Positions 5,293 through 13,012 of a stretch of DNA of 37,959 bases are shown here, in pieces. Numbering within the stretch: the stretch's first letter is position 1; every line of letters starts with the position of its first letter. The notes under the pieces are model-generated. The model was not told where the DNA came from, searched no databases, and was given only the letters and a program-made list of their open reading frames with translations. The stretch lies in the IMG/VR virus record IMGVR_UViG_3300046170_000248, positions 1 to 37,959 of that record, one strand, 5' to 3'. This stretch comes from a virus. The position numbers and the translations under genes are program-made.

Positions 5293-6225
5293 ATGATAGA
5301 CCACACATCAAACATTCAATTAAATGTAAACGATCTTTACCGAAGAGACAGCATCGAGTGGATCGGTATATTAACTTACAGGATGGGAAGGCTGCAAGCT
5401 GACTACATCAAAGTTATACGCGGAGTCGAGGGAACATTTTTCATCGTTGACCTTCCCGGTGACATGAGGCCAAAGGGGTTTCCCAAATCCCTAATAGGTA
5501 ACAAGGCTGGCGACCTCAACGGGGCAATTTCTATGATGGAACTTAATGATCAATACAGTAGCATTGACTGGGCTAATCCAATCGTAGACTTTGATGATCA
5601 TGGCGTGTCTTTTGCAGACAAGGCGCAGGAGCTTTACGAGCTTCAACAGTTTGCCATTTCCAATGGTAGTGACATCGGAATCTTTGGCCAATGCTTCATC
5701 GCCCAGGCTGACGAAGACATGGGTGAATTAATTAATACATTGATGAAAGACTCTTGCCGAAACCCATGTATTAATTGCCGTAAAATGTCAGATGGTTTGA
5801 CGGAATACTTTGGTGAAATGTATGACTCTAAAAAAGCTAAAGAGGTGGAGAGAGAACGGGTTGAACTGTTCCACGAAAATCTTGAACTTAAACGTAAGAT
5901 TGCTAGACTGGAAAGTAGACTAAACCCATCGACACCAGAGCCATCAGTTCAATACACCAAGCCCAACAGGTTGAGCAATGTGTATATCATGAAGGACAAT
6001 CACAATGGGCTTTATAAGATCGGAAAAAGCAAGAACCCAAAAAGAAGAGAGCGCACCCTTCAATCCGAGAAGCCATCAATTCAAATGGTCTTCAATGCGC
6101 CAGAGAGTCCAGACTTGTCCGAGCGCACCTTGCACAATGAATTTGCCGATCAAAGGTGCAGAGGTGAGTGGTTCTCACTATCCCCTGCCCAAGTCAGATA
6201 TATCTGCCACCAATTCAACTCCTAA
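5293..6225 (+). CDS. GIY-YIG (T5orf172/Mug113-like) domain protein
   Basis: Encodes 310 residues. The C-terminal ~85 residues are a T5orf172-type GIY-YIG nuclease-like domain: VYIMKDNHNGLYKIGKSKNP (the Y...YKIG signature), RRERTLQSE, then ERTLHNEF and GEWFSL. Before it, residues ~195-215 form a coiled coil (FHENLELKRKIARLESRL). The N-terminal ~190 residues contain a CxNCRK motif (about residues 158-163), perhaps metal-binding, but otherwise no known fold. This domain class occurs in phage and mobile-element proteins and is thought to bind or cut DNA. The gene follows the gene-free structured block and has its own A/C-rich leader. Start ATG at 5293. Confidence 0.75.
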   Translation: MIDHTSNIQLNVNDLYRRDSIEWIGILTYRMGRLQADYIKVIRGVEGTFFIVDLPGDMRPKGFPKSLIGNKAGDLNGAISMMELNDQYSSIDWANPIVDFDDHGVSFADKAQELYELQQFAISNGSDIGIFGQCFIAQADEDMGELINTLMKDSCRNPCINCRKMSDGLTEYFGEMYDSKKAKEVERERVELFHENLELKRKIARLESRLNPSTPEPSVQYTKPNRLSNVYIMKDNHNGLYKIGKSKNPKRRERTLQSEKPSIQMVFNAPESPDLSERTLHNEFADQRCRGEWFSLSPAQVRYICHQFNS

Positions 6226-6234
6226 GACAAAACT

Positions 6235-7001
6235 ATGAACTTAAAAACAGAATACCAAAACTGCCCTCATTGATCTTGAACTGATCTCTTACTCTCATGC
6301 GGCTAAGGCTGAGTCAACCGGCACGGGTCTCAAAAGCCTTGTAGAGATGGTAGAGTTTACCATACAAAGTGTGGTCTCTGCTTGCCGCGCACAGAAGCAT
6401 TACCTGGTGGTGTCGGGACGCAACAACTTCCGCAAGGTTTTGTATCCAGACTACAAGGCTGGCAGACGTGAGAAGCCACCTCTCTATGCCCCATTGATGG
6501 ACAAGCTGGAGGAGTTGAACCGCTCTCGCTGGTGCAAGCACGACCAACTGGAAGCGGATGATCTGCTTGGTATCATGCTCACGAACGGAAGGGTTAAAAA
6601 CCCAATCCTTTGCAGCATAGACAAGGACTTACTTGGTGTCCCCGGTTGGCACTACAACTGGAACAAGGACGACTGGCCTCGTGAGGTTACGCAGGGTGAG
6701 GCAGACCATCATTGGTTGGTTCAGTTGCTCATGGGAGATTCAACCGACAACATTGAGGGGATGAAGGGGATTGGAATTGCTAAGGCCGAGAAGTTAGTTC
6801 GCCGCTTACTACGATAAGACAGGGGTCTTAGACGCAGCACCCGTTGCATCAGCAAAAGAAATTTACGAATCCGAAGGTTTTAGTCTTGACGCATATACGA
6901 AGTGCCTCATGCTCGCCTCTATCTGGAGGGCACCAATGCCACCAGAGCTTTTAGAAAACGAACTTATCTCGGAGGTGGTGAAGACCATTCCTAGCCTATA
7001 A
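6235..7001 (+). CDS. 5'-3' exonuclease (T7 gp6/FEN-like), two frameshifts
   Basis: The rejoined protein is about 255 residues. The start is ATG at 6235 (MNLKTEYQ), with a shift near 6260 into ALIDLELISY. Core motifs follow: NFRKVLYPDYKAGR (substrate-binding), EADDLLG (metal-binding acids), SIDKDLLG, and GDSTDNIEGMKGIGIAKAEK, the helix-hairpin-helix-like DNA-binding segment of the family. A second shift near 6810 restores YYDKTGVLDAAP and the C-terminus PSL at 7001. Such exonucleases remove RNA primers and process recombination intermediates. It lies 8 bases before the next gene. Both shifts look like sequencing errors. Confidence 0.85.
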
Positions 7002-7008
7002 ACCAAAC

Positions 7009-7902
7009 ATGAGCAAACCAAAACTAGCAATTAGCTTCAGCGGGGGTCGCACTTCCGCCGTTATGACCAAGCTCTGCGTCGAGAAGTTTTCTGATACGCA
7101 CGACATTGCGATTACCTTTGCCAACACGGGGAGCGAGCATGAGAACACATTGAAGTTTGTGGATCAATGTGACAAGCACTTCGGTTGGAACGTAGTTTGG
7201 GTTGAGGCAGTTGTGAATCCAGAAAAAGGCAAAGGCATACGCCATAAGATCGTAGACTTTGAGACGGCAGCTAGGAACGGCGAACCATTAGAGGCTGACT
7301 TCGCGAAGCATGGACTTCCTGGCCCGGGTTGGTTGCATTGCACCAGAGACACGAAGGAGCTTCCTATTAAAGATTACCTGAGGTCTGTGCTAGGATGGAA
7401 ATGGGGAGACTTTTGGATTGCCATTGGCATACGATCCGACGAGGTCGATAGGGTGAGTGCCAATCGCAAGAAACTCAAATTTGTTTACCCACTCGTCGAT
7501 GCTGGATGGACGAAGGACGATGTTAAGAGGGAGTGCGCCTCTTGGCCTTTTGACTTAGATTTGAAGGGCGAGCATTACGGAAACTGCACGTGGTGCTGGA
7601 AGAAAAGTTTACGCAAACACCTAACGCTCGCCAAGGAAAGCCCGGAGGTCTTTGACTTTCCGCGTTTGATGGAGGAAAAGTATTCTCACATCACCGCACC
7701 GAACGACCCGAACTCCCAACGTCAAATGTTCCGCAAGCACATGACTACGGTGGACATAATTGAGATGGCTAAGACAACAGACTTTGAGCCATACGTTGAC
7801 ACCGACCAGTTAGACTTTGGATTTAGTCAGCCAAGCTACGATGTTTTTCTTGACACTGGTTCTTCTTGTGGTGAGTCTTGCGAGATTGGAGCAGATGAAT
7901 GA
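7009..7902 (+). CDS. PAPS-reductase-like (PP-loop) protein
   Basis: Encodes 297 residues. The PP-loop SFSGGRTSAVM (about residues 9-19) binds ATP or an adenylated substrate. FANTGSEHENTL follows as in PAPS reductases. Cysteines at LHCTRDT, GNCTWCWKKS and near the C-terminus (CGESCE) could hold an iron-sulfur cluster or act in catalysis. Phages often carry such proteins; proposed roles are sulfur metabolism or nucleic-acid thiolation, none proven. Here it lies between the exonuclease and a small membrane protein with a 4-base overlap (ATGA). Start ATG follows AAACCAAAC. Length fits the phage family. Confidence 0.85.
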   Translation: MSKPKLAISFSGGRTSAVMTKLCVEKFSDTHDIAITFANTGSEHENTLKFVDQCDKHFGWNVVWVEAVVNPEKGKGIRHKIVDFETAARNGEPLEADFAKHGLPGPGWLHCTRDTKELPIKDYLRSVLGWKWGDFWIAIGIRSDEVDRVSANRKKLKFVYPLVDAGWTKDDVKRECASWPFDLDLKGEHYGNCTWCWKKSLRKHLTLAKESPEVFDFPRLMEEKYSHITAPNDPNSQRQMFRKHMTTVDIIEMAKTTDFEPYVDTDQLDFGFSQPSYDVFLDTGSSCGESCEIGADE

Positions 7903-8138
7903 TTAAAACCTTTACACTAGCATGGCTGCAAGTCACCCTCATCTGCTTGAACACTTGGCAGATCGCCAACACTCATTACATCGGAGCTTTAATAGTTGGC
8001 TTTCTTATCAGTTTAATCTGGACAATGAATGTAGGGCGTGTAGCTTTATCATCATGGCGCACTAAACTTACCTATTCTTTCGGAGCGATGTGCGGAACAG
8101 GCACAGGACTCCTACTGGCGCAAGCCATCTACACATAA
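7899..8138 (+). CDS. Small membrane protein
   Basis: Encodes 79 residues. Two or three hydrophobic segments are visible: LAWLQVTLICLNTW, YIGALIVGFLISLIW and GAMCGTGTGLLLAQAI. It starts within the stop of the PAPS-reductase-like gene, implying coupled translation. Similar small membrane proteins are found next to this reductase in other phages, so a functional link is plausible. No mechanism is evident. Confidence 0.6.
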   Translation: MIKTFTLAWLQVTLICLNTWQIANTHYIGALIVGFLISLIWTMNVGRVALSSWRTKLTYSFGAMCGTGTGLLLAQAIYT

Positions 8139-8156
8139 ACCAAACCAAACATAAAC

Positions 8157-8474
8157 ATGAACAAACAAGACACACACAGAACATCAAGGCACGAACGCAC
8201 ACAACTGGAGCAAGGCTTCAGAGACAAGGCTGCGAACCACTTCCGCATCTCCAGGAAGTGCGACAACACTTACTCCGAAGCCCTATACCTTGGTCAGTAT
8301 ATAGCCAACAAGTGGGCAGCAGTTAGCGTTCGCACCGCTCACCGCTATGGTTATATGCAAGACATGACCGAAGAGCCTTGCCCATTGACAGCGGAAGCAA
8401 AGGATGAAAGCTACGCCAAGAAACTTATGAGAGGCTATGATGCCCTTGAGGAACTCAACAAAGTTTCACTATAA
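8157..8474 (+). CDS. Hypothetical protein
   Basis: Encodes 105 residues, basic at the N-terminus (HRTSRHERTQLEQGF) and helical throughout, with no recognised domain. The start follows AAACCAAACCAAACATAAAC, a clear example of the leader used by many rightward genes. An alternative frame (8090-8326) overlaps it and is judged a shadow. It lies in the replication-gene cluster. Confidence 0.6.
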   Translation: MNKQDTHRTSRHERTQLEQGFRDKAANHFRISRKCDNTYSEALYLGQYIANKWAAVSVRTAHRYGYMQDMTEEPCPLTAEAKDESYAKKLMRGYDALEELNKVSL

Positions 8475-8500
8475 ACCAAAACATAAAACAAAACAGAAAC

Positions 8501-8878
8501 ATGATTATCAGAACAGCAACTTACCCTTACGGCCCCGCCAACAAGATGGACGGAGACACCCTTGTCCAACGTCTACAAGTTGTCGCAGGACGACCACGCT
8601 TCGTAGATGACTACGTTGGCTCACTATGTGACGGAGATGAATACTGGATTCCGGGTGTTCACATGAAGCCTGGAAGTCGCACGGGGAATCAAATCCTCTC
8701 GTGGATGACAGAAAACTTCATAGACGCTGAGTATGAGTATAACACGGACATGATGCCAGAGGCTGTTGTCCTATACAACAAGCACGGGCAGACCCTTGTG
8801 ACCTACCCATACGGAGACGATTGCTTGAGTGAAGCCTGCGAGTTCGTGATGGATCAAGAAGAACGCGAAGACATCTAG
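8501..8878 (+). CDS. Hypothetical protein
   Basis: Encodes 125 residues, acidic (especially the C-terminus, DQEEREDI), with a repeated TYPYG motif near both ends (TATYPYG and TLVTYPYGDD). This might indicate an internal duplication or matching beta strands. The leader is AAACAAAACAGAAAC. The gene ends one base before the helicase start. Function unknown. Confidence 0.6.
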   Translation: MIIRTATYPYGPANKMDGDTLVQRLQVVAGRPRFVDDYVGSLCDGDEYWIPGVHMKPGSRTGNQILSWMTENFIDAEYEYNTDMMPEAVVLYNKHGQTLVTYPYGDDCLSEACEFVMDQEEREDI

Positions 8879-8879
8879 T

Positions 8880-10218
8880 ATGCCCAGCTCTAAGAACACT
8901 CAGCCGCACTCACTTGAGTCGGAGACTGTTGTCCTTGCGTCTTGTCCTTCTATCTGAAGATGGCTCCGTCTATGACGAAGTGTCGCAGGTCATTCAGCCC
9001 TCTGATTTCTACGTCACCCGCAACTCTACAATCTTCTCGACCATCGGGGAGATTGTGGGGAAGGGGTTGGAGTTGTCCGACATCACACTACTAGAGCAGT
9101 TGCGCTCCAATGGTGATGAAAAGGAAGTTGGTGGTATCAGCACCATCTATACAATTCAGGAAGCCTGTGAGACCTCAACCCACGCCACGTATGCCGCCAA
9201 AATAGTGAAGGAGAAGTCTAAGCTTCGCCAGACCATCCGTCATTGCCGCCTCGCCATTGAGGAAGCAGAGGAAGGGGAGGAAGAGGCAGACTCTGTGACA
9301 TCCAAGCTAGAAGCCGCCCTACAGTCCCTACAAGACGTTGATGACGGCAAGGGGGACGGGAGTATCAGAAGTGCCGCAGAAGCCCTCAGAGAGGACTACA
9401 AGGCCATGGTGAGTGGAACCTATGAGGTCTCTGCCATGCCCACTCGCATAGCACAAGTAGATGAGAAACTTAGCTGTGGTGGTGTAGCCAACGGAGAGGT
9501 GATGGTCATTGCCGCACCCACCTCCTGTGGTAAGACTGCCCTCGCCCTCAACATTGTGTTGCAGAATGCCGTCACCCACCACACGCCCGGTCTATACTTC
9601 TCATTTGAGATGCAAGCAAAGTCTCTGGCTAACCGTATGATTCAAACCTGTGCTGCCGTCCCTCTCAAGCGATTGCATGATGGCATGATGAAACCAGAAC
9701 ACCAGAAGCGTGTCTGGGAAGCAACGGACAAGATGGCCGAGGCTCCTATCTTCACCAACCACTACGTGAAGAGTGTGGATGAACTTCGTGCTAAGGCTCG
9801 GATGTATAAGCGTAAGCACAAGATTGAGTGGATTGTCATAGACTACCTCCAGCTTGTGCCTTGGGATCGTAAGATGAAAAAGAACGACGGCATTGCTGAG
9901 GTCTCACACCAAGTGAAACTGATGGCGATGGAGTTGGACGTTCCTGTCTTCTTGCTAGCACAAGTTAATCGTGAGGGAGCCAAGCGTGAGTCTGGTCTCA
10001 CCTTGTATGACCTCAAGGATTCCGGTGACATTGAGAATGACTCCGATATCATCTTACTTCTATGGCCTGATGGCAAGGATGTGGATGAAGCTAGGAGATC
10101 AGACGCAGAGCATGGGTCTTACGTTTCATTGAAGTATAACATAGCCAAGCAGAGGGAGGGAGCAAGAGACGTGAAGGGTAAGTTCATCTTTAAGAACCAC
10201 ATAGGACGTTTTCATTAA
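8880..10218 (+). CDS. DnaB-type replicative helicase (frameshift near N-terminus)
   Basis: Start ATG at 8880 gives MPSSKNTQPHSLESETVVLA, the usual DnaB N-terminal signature. A one-base shift near 8940 joins LVLLSEDGSVYDEV and the rest. Domains: N-terminal DnaB all-helical domain (about residues 10-110), a Glu-rich linker, then the RecA-like core with Walker A APTSCGKT (about residue 215), LYFSFEM, Walker B IVIDYLQL (about 320), LLAQVNREG and DSGDIENDSDI. Total length is about 446 residues, normal for DnaB. It would unwind DNA at the fork. No primase or polymerase is encoded nearby, so host enzymes are probably recruited. It ends in TAATG with the next gene. Confidence 0.9.
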
Positions 10219-10397
10219 TGCCCTGCTACAAGATTACATACACCCGAATGGACATGCCCTCACCTTGCTCTGCAATTAAAACAGCACACACCCAGGAGGA
10301 AGCAATTAAATGCTTGACTACTGGTAGCAAGACTAAAGGATACAAGTTGAAGAAGACGAACGTCCCAATCACCATTACCAATATAACAGAACTATGA
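10218..10397 (+). CDS. Small hypothetical protein
   Basis: Encodes 59 residues: MPCYKITYTRMDMPSPC at the start, then a Lys/Thr-rich stretch. Its ATG overlaps the helicase stop and its TGA overlaps the next ATG (ATGA), so it is wedged into a translationally coupled chain, which supports it being real. No domain is recognised. Confidence 0.6.
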   Translation: MPCYKITYTRMDMPSPCSAIKTAHTQEEAIKCLTTGSKTKGYKLKKTNVPITITNITEL

Positions 10398-10639
10398 CAA
10401 CAGACCTAGACGAAGCACGACAATACGCAGACACAATGCTTGAAGCCCTGGACGTAATGGGGCGAGCAATGTATTTTTGCTTAAACCATCCCAACTCTCC
10501 AGAGTTCAAGGAACACCGCAAACTCCTCATCGGAGCGCACGAACGTATGGGTAAAGATACTACCGATATGCTCGCGCAACTTGACATTCCAGAACCTCCG
10601 TATGAGCCAACCAAGGAGGAGTTAGCACAACATGGCTAG
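10394..10639 (+). CDS. Hypothetical protein
   Basis: Encodes 81 residues, acidic, mostly helical (DEARQYADTMLEALDVMG), with no recognised domain. It overlaps its neighbours by 4 and 8 bases in the replication operon. A role in replication is only suggested by position. Confidence 0.6.
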   Translation: MTTDLDEARQYADTMLEALDVMGRAMYFCLNHPNSPEFKEHRKLLIGAHERMGKDTTDMLAQLDIPEPPYEPTKEELAQHG

Positions 10640-11060
10640 GGGTGAAATCAATCCAGTCTTGGGTATGACGGAGGGTAGGTTCCGGACTATGGTTAAGTCT
10701 GCCCTCCGTCCTTGCTGGCGTAACTCTTCTCGCAAGACCTTCATCCAATCCGTTCGCACACGCGGCATCAACCCAGCTACAGGTAGGGAACGATTCGTCG
10801 TGGTCTGCGTAGACTGCGGCAAGGAGATGGGGATCACAGAGAAGGAGAGGCGCAAGAAGCTGGATGGAACTTTAGAGAAGCGAGCCAAGATTGTCTATGA
10901 GATTGACCACGTTGACGGCATCACACCACTTACCAATGTTCAAACCCTAGAAACTTTAACCCCACACTTTAGGGACATGATCTACGGCAAACAAGAAGTG
11001 GTATGTGTGGCCTGTCACAAAGTTCGCACAGCAAATCAAAGGAAAAATAAATCAAAATAA
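10632..11060 (+). CDS. HNH-like nuclease with CxxC pairs
   Basis: Encodes 142 residues. Zinc-binding pairs VCVDCG and VCVACHK flank a catalytic-type EIDHVDGITPL motif, the arrangement of His-Me finger nucleases such as HNH or endonuclease VII-like enzymes. The N-terminal half is basic (RPCWRNSSRK), fitting DNA binding. In a replication cluster it could resolve branched DNA or cut host DNA. The end lies just upstream of the SSB-gene promoter. Confidence 0.65.
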   Translation: MARGEINPVLGMTEGRFRTMVKSALRPCWRNSSRKTFIQSVRTRGINPATGRERFVVVCVDCGKEMGITEKERRKKLDGTLEKRAKIVYEIDHVDGITPLTNVQTLETLTPHFRDMIYGKQEVVCVACHKVRTANQRKNKSK

Positions 11061-11063
11061 TAA

Positions 11064-11092
11064 TTGACATACCTAAGCCAAGTCCATAGAAC
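11064..11092 (+). promoter_or_regulatory. Promoter for SSB-like gene
   Basis: Perfect TTGACA (11064-11069), 17 bases, TAGAAC (11087-11092, four of six to consensus). Initiation near 11099 would give a leader of about 25 bases before the ATG at 11124. This would let the abundant SSB be made independently of the upstream operon. Confidence 0.6.
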
Positions 11093-11123
11093 CTTAACTA
11101 ACATCATCAACCAATACAATAAT

Positions 11124-11849
11124 ATGAGTAGAACAAGAAATACATCAACCGGGGGTGGTTCATCCAACCCTGCCGCTAAATACCTAGAGTGGGACACGCA
11201 GTCTGGTGACTGGAAATACTGGGACAAAGAAGCAAGTACAGAGAAGCACCTGCCCATCTCGACGGCCTTCATCGTCCTGGATCAACTCAACACAGTTAAA
11301 GGTTTCCTAGAAGCCAAGCAGACTGGCATCTGGTCTAACGAAGTTCGTGCCGTAGGTGACAAGCTTATTGTTCGCAACAAGGACGGCATCGTAGCTACTG
11401 GTGCATGGTCAGACGTTAAGGCTACCCAAGGAGCCAAGTTCACTAAGTCTATCTATGCCATGGCTAAGACAGGCTCAGACGACTACGAGCTAATCAACTT
11501 CCAAGTTAAGGGTGCTGCCCTCACCGCTTGGATTGAGTTCGTTGATAGCCTCGGTGGTGACAGCGGTCTATACAGCGACACAGTTGTTTCTATCAAGGAA
11601 GCAACAGACGAGAAGAAGGGTGCCGTGAAGTTCAAGAAACCTCTCTTCTCTGTAGTTAGCAACACCTTGTCCGACGAAGCTGCCGCCCGCGCAGATTACT
11701 ACGACAACCTCCTGCAAGACTACCTCGACGGATACCTAGGAGTAGCGTCCAAGGAGCCAGACACTGAGGATGCTGGTAATAGTGGTTCGGAAGACTTTGA
11801 CACATCTGAGCCAACCCCAGAGCCAGAGCTAGTTGAAGCCCCGTTCTAA
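11124..11849 (+). CDS. SSB-like protein
   Basis: Encodes 241 residues from ATG 11124 (MSRTRNTSTGGG); an earlier in-frame start at 11064 overlaps the promoter and is rejected. The body (YLEWDTQSGDWKYWDKE, FIVLDQLNTVKGF, GIWSNEVR) matches a phage family usually annotated as single-stranded DNA-binding. The C-terminus is long, acidic and ends in an aromatic residue (PELVEAPF), as in SSBs that recruit partners. Its position after the helicase, exonuclease and nuclease fits. It would coat single-stranded DNA during replication. Confidence 0.65.
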   Translation: MSRTRNTSTGGGSSNPAAKYLEWDTQSGDWKYWDKEASTEKHLPISTAFIVLDQLNTVKGFLEAKQTGIWSNEVRAVGDKLIVRNKDGIVATGAWSDVKATQGAKFTKSIYAMAKTGSDDYELINFQVKGAALTAWIEFVDSLGGDSGLYSDTVVSIKEATDEKKGAVKFKKPLFSVVSNTLSDEAAARADYYDNLLQDYLDGYLGVASKEPDTEDAGNSGSEDFDTSEPTPEPELVEAPF

Positions 11850-11888
11850 CCGCCAACCCTTGTCCTAACTAAAAACCCCAAAACGCAA

Positions 11889-11921
11889 GGCGGGGGAGCC
11901 GCAAGTAAACGCTCCCTCGCC
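11889..11921 (+). terminator. Strong intergenic hairpin after SSB-like gene
   Basis: GGCGGGGGAGC (11889-11899) pairs with GCTCCCTCGCC (11911-11921) over 11 positions with one G-U, loop of 11. No T-run follows, so it may be an mRNA-stabilising or attenuating structure, not a complete terminator. It lies 12 bases before the next start codon. Confidence 0.5.
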
Positions 11922-11933
11922 CGCACCAAAGCT

Positions 11934-12209
11934 ATGACAGAACTTTTTCCAGAAGACGCACAAGAACGTAAGACCTACCCAGTTTGCACCGGTTGCTTAG
12001 AATACTTTCCCCACGCACTAGCTGCTGTATCACACCAGTCATACCTAGGGAACCAACAGCACCACCCAGACAAGCCTTTACATTGGGACAAGTCTAAGTC
12101 CAAGGACGAGTCAGATGCCCTTATCCGCCACCAGATGGAGGGAGACTACGTTGCCGTAGCATGGAGAGCCTTGGCACAACTAGAACGTCACATCACAAAC
12201 ATTAAATAA
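11934..12209 (+). CDS. dATP/dGTP diphosphohydrolase-like (DUF5664-like)
   Basis: Encodes 91 residues. The pattern YPVCTGCLEYFPHALAAVSH, GNQQHHPDKPLHWDKSKS, DALIRH and VAWRALAQLE is that of a phage family annotated as dATP/dGTP diphosphohydrolase (DUF5664). The His and Asp/Glu residues in the helices would bind metal. These enzymes hydrolyse dNTPs and can bias nucleotide pools, in some phages to allow modified bases. There is no purZ-like gene here to support base Z synthesis. Start ATG at 11934. Confidence 0.6.
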   Translation: MTELFPEDAQERKTYPVCTGCLEYFPHALAAVSHQSYLGNQQHHPDKPLHWDKSKSKDESDALIRHQMEGDYVAVAWRALAQLERHITNIK

Positions 12210-12211
12210 AT

Positions 12212-12469
12212 ATGAACGATAAAGCATTAACTAAATACCGCCAGGTGACAGGTGCTTGCGCCCGGTTCATCGAACGCCAACAACGCAACGAACTAACAGA
12301 GGACGAAGCTCAAACCTTAATCAACGACAGCAAGGCCAACAGATCAGAGAGTGACTGGCAAGCCATCAAAGACTTTCAAGATGAGTGCCGCAGAACTGTT
12401 TACAAATGCATAAAGAAAGGCTTGATCCAACCAGCATCTGATTACGCAATCAGCCACCCAACCCTATGA
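12212..12469 (+). CDS. Hypothetical protein
   Basis: Encodes 85 residues, charged and helical (ARFIERQQRNELTEDEAQT). It begins two bases after the previous stop and overlaps the next gene by ATGA, so it belongs to the same translated chain. Nothing is recognised. Confidence 0.6.
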   Translation: MNDKALTKYRQVTGACARFIERQQRNELTEDEAQTLINDSKANRSESDWQAIKDFQDECRRTVYKCIKKGLIQPASDYAISHPTL

Positions 12470-12666
12470 AATATAGATACACGTTAGATATGGACAACGA
12501 GAAGGGCGAGTCATGCAACGTGACCGTATGGTTCAACGCAGACAGCCTCAAGAAGTTTGAGGGTCTAACCGCCATCTTATCAGACAACGCTCTTTACTCT
12601 GATGACCTGGCTCACCTAGAAGAGTGGGTGGTCATGGGAGCAAACAAGTGGAAGACATACCAATAA
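12466..12666 (+). CDS. Hypothetical protein
   Basis: Encodes 66 residues starting MKYRYTLDMDNEKGE, with alternating hydrophobic residues suggesting beta strands (CNVTVWFNAD), followed by helices. It overlaps the upstream stop by four bases. No family is recognised. Confidence 0.55.
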   Translation: MKYRYTLDMDNEKGESCNVTVWFNADSLKKFEGLTAILSDNALYSDDLAHLEEWVVMGANKWKTYQ

Positions 12667-12676
12667 CACATAAACC

Positions 12677-12869
12677 ATGAAAAACATAAATACAGAAAAA
12701 CTAATTCAATACATTAACGACTGGGCGAAGCAATCCGAGGAAGCAAGCCTACAAGTGGGGTGCCGATGGTTATTTTTCGGAAGCCTACAAAGCCGAAGTG
12801 ATTTCTGACTTCTTGAGGGACGAGCTCGTGAATGGTATCGAGATGGACTTGATAGGCGCAGAGAAATAG
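12677..12869 (+). CDS. Small hypothetical protein (frameshifted)
   Basis: Starts MKNINTEKLIQYINDWAKQS. The first frame ends at about 12810, but a one-base shift near 12750 continues YKWGADGYFSEAYKAEVISD and ends LIGAEK at 12869, giving about 64 residues. The rejoined protein is coherent and acidic. The shift is probably a sequencing error. Confidence 0.5.
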
Positions 12870-12893
12870 CAAAATGACGGGAGTTGTGTATTT

Positions 12894-12989
12894 TATAATA
12901 CATTAAACTTAACACAATAACCGTTTAATGCCATCAAACTTAACACGTAACAATAACACCTACGTTTAATCCCATCAAACTCAACGAGG
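12894..12989 (+). repeat. Direct repeats upstream of metallophosphoesterase
   Basis: CGTTTAATGCCATCAAACT (12922-12940) recurs as CGTTTAATCCCATCAAACT (12963-12981). A partial copy CATTAAACTTAACACAATAAC lies at 12901. A perfect TATAAT (12894-12899) precedes the array, without a good -35. The stretch may be a promoter with operator repeats for the genes from 13013. Confidence 0.55.
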
Positions 12990-13012
12990 TAAAATACAAA
13001 CCCATACGCCAT

